64,000 nucleotides of DNA, taken from NCBI GenBank assembly GCA_011390575.1, contig JAABSE010000003.1, positions 37,922 to 101,921 of the forward strand, in the 5' to 3' direction. Position 1 is the first letter of the stretch; every line of letters starts with the position of its first letter. Shown here piece after piece: positions 60,354-64,000 of the stretch. The translations under genes and the position numbers were made by a program. The stretch is from Sphingobacteriia bacterium (lineage in GTDB: Bacteria; Bacteroidota; Bacteroidia; Bacteroidales; UBA7960). The notes below the pieces were generated by a model. That model did not search any database. It had not been told where the DNA came from and saw only the letters and a list, made by a program, of their open reading frames with translations.

Positions 60354-60896
60354 TTAAAAAGGGCTGTTGAAGTCCCTGAACAAGGGTGCAACCTTGTCTT
60401 TTTCAGATACAAGGGGTTCTGTAATGCCCCAGTCGATTTTAAGATCAGGATCAAACCATGCGATAGAGGCTTCCGATTCACGGTTGTAAACCTGTGTACA
60501 TTTGTAAAAGAAAATGGTATTTTCCTCAAGGGTAAGGAATCCATGGGCAAAGCCGGGAGGTATCCACAGCATATTTTTCTTTTCTGCAGTAATTTTATAC
60601 TTGAAATGCTGCCCGTAGGTAGGCTCACCCTTGCGCAGATCAACCACTACATCCACCACAGCACCTGTAATCACTCTTACCAGCTTACCCTGTTCCCAGG
60701 GAGGCAATTGAAAATGCAGGCCTCTCAGAACATGGGTACCCGACATGGACTGGTTGTCCTGCAGAAAATTCTGGTCAAGCCCCGCTTCTTTAAACTTTTC
60801 CTTGTTCCAGGATTCAAAAAAATAACCTCTTTTATCTTCAAAAACCGATGGCTCTATGGCATACAAACCTTTGAATCCCGTTTCAATTACCTGCAT
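60354..60896 (-). CDS. rfbC: dTDP-4-dehydrorhamnose 3,5-epimerase
   Basis: EPSVFEDKRGYFFESWNKEKF, QDNQSMSGTHVLRGLHFQLPPWEQGKLVRVI, IPPGFAHGFLTLEE. Confidence 0.98.
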   Translation of the reverse strand: MQVIETGFKGLYAIEPSVFEDKRGYFFESWNKEKFKEAGLDQNFLQDNQSMSGTHVLRGLHFQLPPWEQGKLVRVITGAVVDVVVDLRKGEPTYGQHFKYKITAEKKNMLWIPPGFAHGFLTLEENTIFFYKCTQVYNRESEASIAWFDPDLKIDWGITEPLVSEKDKVAPLFRDFNSPF

Positions 60897-60917
60897 TGTA
60901 TTAGTTTTTGCTGTTCC

Positions 60918-63353
60918 CTATTGCTGTTTCTTACCCAGTCCCAGCAACCGTTTCCAGAAGCTTCGTTTCACAATATTTATCTGATCGTCGTAATATCCGT
61001 AGCCTGATCCATAACCTCCATAATAATAACCGTAAGAATACCCTTTGTCATATCCGTAACTTGAGTATTCCTTATCAACTGCGTTGAGCACCACCGAAAG
61101 TTTGCTGATATGACTTTCGTTAATCAACCTGTTCACATTCTGGATAAACATCCGTTTGGAATAGTTGGCCTTAAAAATATAAATCGGGTAATCCGACATC
61201 AGGATACTCTTCATACCGTCGGTAACAATCCCTACCGGTGGGTTATCCACAATAACGAAATCATACTTTGATTTCAGATAGTTGATCATTTCATCCATGC
61301 GCGGCGTGAGGATCAACTCTGAAGGATTGGGAGGCACAGGACCGGCTGTAATAAAATCAAGGTTTTTCACCTTTGAAGGCTGAATACAATCGTCAATAGT
61401 GTCAATATTTGAAAGAATGGTACTGACTCCCTTGATGTTTTCCACATTAAAACCCAGGTGGATTTTGGGTTTGCGCATATCAAAGTCAATAACAATTACT
61501 TTTTTATTGCTAAAAGCGAGGATCCCCGCCAGGTTCATGGCAAAAAATGTTTTTCCTTCTCCTGAAATGGTGGAAGTAACCGCTACCAGCTTAGGGCCAT
61601 CGTCGTTGTTGATAAACTGCAGGTTGGTTCGTATGGCCCGCAGGGCTTCCGAGATAAGCGACTTGGGCTTCTTCAGAACCAGCAGTTGGTTGGGCGGAAT
61701 TTCACTCTTGTATTTGGGGATGACACCAATTACGGGCGCCTGGGTATACTTTAGAATGTCGTGCAGTGAAGGAATTTCATTGTAGAACAGGTACTTGAGC
61801 AGGAACACGCCAATGCCCAGGAAAAGGGCCGCCAGCAAACTGCTTGCATAAATACCCCTGGGTTTGGGAGAAATAGGTTGTCCGGGCACCCGTGAGCTTT
61901 CCAGAATCACACTTTGAGAAACATATCCTGCCTTGGAAATAGAATATTCGGCCTTTTTCTCTACCAGCTGATTATAAAATCGCTCATTGATAGAATGTAC
62001 CCTCTGCAGCATGCTGTATTCAATAAGGCTGTAACGGCCTCCCTGGTTGAGCAGGATACTCTCGTAACTATCTATTTTGCTGTGTATTTCGTTGATATGT
62101 GTATCCAGGTTATTTATCAGGGTTGTGATACTTTCCACCACCAGTTTTCGCTGGATATTGATCTGGTGGTTCAAGGCCTGAATCTGACTGCTTTCGGGCG
62201 TAACCTGGTACAACAGCTGTTCTCTTTCGATGAGCAAATCCTGCAGGTTCTGCAACATTCGGGATACCATGCCACTAAATTCACTGCCGGCAAGGATGGC
62301 AATAAGCCGGTAAATATCCACATCATTATCCTGCTCGAGACTTTGGGCTATTTCGTTGAGGATGTTATACTCCATCTGAAGCATCACCAGCTGGTTCTCC
62401 ATATCACCAATTCTTCCCTGAAGGGTAGGAAGCGGAGTAAGCGTTATTTCATCAATGCCATGCTCTTTTTTAAACTCCTCCAGTTCTATTTCTGAGTCTG
62501 ATAATTTATCGAAAAGCAAATCAAGCTGCTGATCAATAAAATCAAGGATATTATTGGCACTTTCAGCTTTCTTTTCCAGATCGTAAATGCTGAATTCTTC
62601 GGCAATGATATTCACAATGTCGGAAGCTTTTTGCGGGTTGGTACCCGTATGGCTTATCTGAATGGTCTTGGCGGCGGCATTGAGCACGTTGATACGTATA
62701 TCCCGGCTGTAAGCCGATGCAACGGTTTCAGGGTTATTCAGCACAAAAAAGTAAGAGTTTCGGCTGAAAAGACTCTGCTGCTCACGGATAATACTAAAGT
62801 TGTGAATATCAATTAAAATATCCATTTCTGGAAGCGAGGTACGTCCATTGATATGAATTTCCCTTTTTTGGAGTTCTCCCCGATAGGTGAAAGTCAGAAC
62901 AATCTGATCCCGACTAACAAAATCAACGTAAATAGGGATACCATAGATGGAAGGATTCTTCACAATGGCATCAACAGTAAAGGGAGAATTGCGGTAAAGC
63001 TCAAAATTCAACACCCTACCTTTGGAAAAATAAGAAACTTCAAGCGGAAGTTTGGAAAGGGCCCTTTGCAGAAAAACCGATGAACGCATCAGCTCAATCT
63101 GCTTGGCCATATCATCATCATAGATATTGGCCGTGGGGAGAATCCTGGTGGCCTCGCTTTGCGATCCCAGCTGCAAAATACTGGAAGTCTGGTAAATGGG
63201 AGGTGTATAGCGCAAGTACAACCAGGCTCCGGTGAGGGCAAGAATTACAAAAATGACAGGAAATAAAATATTCCTCTTTGCGATGTAAAGGAATAGTTTA
63301 ATATCCAGTTCGTCATTGATGGATGATATTTTTTTTGCCGCCGGATTGGTCAT
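60918..63353 (-). CDS. Polysaccharide co-polymerase / BY-kinase (Wzc-like tyrosine autokinase)
   Basis: Wzz domain, coiled coil, VAVTSTISGEGKTFFAMNLAGILAFSNKKVIVIDFDMRKPKIH Walker motifs, Tyr-rich C-terminal tail. Confidence 0.95.
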   Translation of the reverse strand: MTNPAAKKISSINDELDIKLFLYIAKRNILFPVIFVILALTGAWLYLRYTPPIYQTSSILQLGSQSEATRILPTANIYDDDMAKQIELMRSSVFLQRALSKLPLEVSYFSKGRVLNFELYRNSPFTVDAIVKNPSIYGIPIYVDFVSRDQIVLTFTYRGELQKREIHINGRTSLPEMDILIDIHNFSIIREQQSLFSRNSYFFVLNNPETVASAYSRDIRINVLNAAAKTIQISHTGTNPQKASDIVNIIAEEFSIYDLEKKAESANNILDFIDQQLDLLFDKLSDSEIELEEFKKEHGIDEITLTPLPTLQGRIGDMENQLVMLQMEYNILNEIAQSLEQDNDVDIYRLIAILAGSEFSGMVSRMLQNLQDLLIEREQLLYQVTPESSQIQALNHQINIQRKLVVESITTLINNLDTHINEIHSKIDSYESILLNQGGRYSLIEYSMLQRVHSINERFYNQLVEKKAEYSISKAGYVSQSVILESSRVPGQPISPKPRGIYASSLLAALFLGIGVFLLKYLFYNEIPSLHDILKYTQAPVIGVIPKYKSEIPPNQLLVLKKPKSLISEALRAIRTNLQFINNDDGPKLVAVTSTISGEGKTFFAMNLAGILAFSNKKVIVIDFDMRKPKIHLGFNVENIKGVSTILSNIDTIDDCIQPSKVKNLDFITAGPVPPNPSELILTPRMDEMINYLKSKYDFVIVDNPPVGIVTDGMKSILMSDYPIYIFKANYSKRMFIQNVNRLINESHISKLSVVLNAVDKEYSSYGYDKGYSYGYYYGGYGSGYGYYDDQINIVKRSFWKRLLGLGKKQQ

Positions 63354-63357
63354 TTGC

Positions 63358-64000
63358 CTATTTAAACAATGAATAAACGATTAATGCTGTGGACAATAAG
63401 GTAAGATAAGGCCCCACATTCTCCATAATTCGCTGGGGCACTCTTTCACGTGGTTCGACGTAAATAATATCATTGGCCTGGATGATCATATCAGCATTCT
63501 GTACCCCTTCTATTGTAGAGAGGTCAATAAGAAATATTTGCGGGTTCCGTAGATCACCCCTGATAACTTTTACCTTGCTGGCACGTCCGTCGGCAATACC
63601 GCCGGCCAGAGCCAGTGCTTCAAAAATATTGGTATTGGTATTCTCCAGATACACGACAGAGGATGTCCCGCCCCTTCCACCGGGAAAAATGGTGACACGA
63701 TGATTGGTCACCCTGAGTTTTACAAAGGGTTGATTATAAAATTGCGAAAATTCCTCTTCCAGAAATTTTTCTGCTTCCCGCAGGGTCATGCCGCTGAGCT
63801 TTGTCCTTCCCAGCACAGGCAGTTTAACCAATCCGTCAAATTCGATGGTATAGTTTTGCTCCCCTCTCATTTGCTGGGTGAGGGGCGAAATGGGATCAAT
63901 CAATCTCTCCCCTTCGTTGGTATACAACCTGAAATACAACTCATCATTGGGTGCCAGGCGATACTCTTCCACCATGTGCTCATCAGGAAACTCAGCAAAT
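63358..64000 (-). CDS. Polysaccharide export protein (Wza/SLBB), N-terminus beyond the window
   Basis: YRLAPNDELYFRLYTNEG...GLVKLPVLGRTKLSGMTLREAEKFLEEEFSQFYNQPFVKLRV; SLBB GGIADGRASKVKVIRG. The frame is open upstream of the track's M at 63975 (FAEFPDEHMVEEYRL), so the gene is truncated by the window. Confidence 0.92.
   Translation of the reverse strand, partial: FAEFPDEHMVEEYRLAPNDELYFRLYTNEGERLIDPISPLTQQMRGEQNYTIEFDGLVKLPVLGRTKLSGMTLREAEKFLEEEFSQFYNQPFVKLRVTNHRVTIFPGGRGGTSSVVYLENTNTNIFEALALAGGIADGRASKVKVIRGDLRNPQIFLIDLSTIEGVQNADMIIQANDIIYVEPRERVPQRIMENVGPYLTLLSTALIVYSLFK

Noticed and set aside
60327-61007. 226-aa plus-strand ORF
   Set aside because: Antisense to rfbC and wzc, which have clear family motifs; no recognisable protein features.
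61914-62495. 193-aa plus-strand ORF
   Set aside because: Antisense to the Wzc-like kinase coding sequence.
1-64000. CRISPR arrays, tRNA/rRNA genes, transposons, phage genes
   Set aside because: No repeat-spacer pattern, tRNA cloverleaf, transposase/integrase motifs or phage structural genes seen on reading both strands.

Overview
This is a chromosomal window of Bacteroidetes type (Bacteroidales/Marinilabiliales-like, judged from T9SS C-terminal domains, TAnnTTTG promoter elements and protein style). It is almost fully covered by coding genes. I see no tRNA, rRNA, CRISPR array, prophage or intact transposase. Main blocks: housekeeping genes (rsmA, serS, rpmA/rplU, rpsF-rpsR-rplI, panB); a complete nqrA-F operon with apbE and a small Cys-rich NqrM-like protein nearby; a T9SS plug protein and two large paralogous T9SS cargo proteins; a trehalose locus; four multidomain sensor kinases; and the start of an exopolysaccharide locus (Wza/Wzc/WecA-like/RfbC). 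The strongest candidates for novelty are: (1) the trehalose locus, where the phosphatase half of the OtsA-OtsB fusion has lost its nucleophile Asp (NYDGT instead of DYDGT) and motif IV, while an adjacent beta-PGM-TPP fusion keeps intact motifs and sits directly upstream of a GH65 phosphorylase; (2) a truncated PP2C-like pseudophosphatase-TM-LysM protein at the left edge that the ORF track missed; (3) a LOV-like PAS domain in a giant hybrid kinase whose photoactive Cys is Ala; (4) a gluzincin (HEFRH)-propeller-beta-barrel fusion; (5) a possible structured 5' leader on msrB. All calls come from reading the sequence and from memory of protein families. No database search was run.
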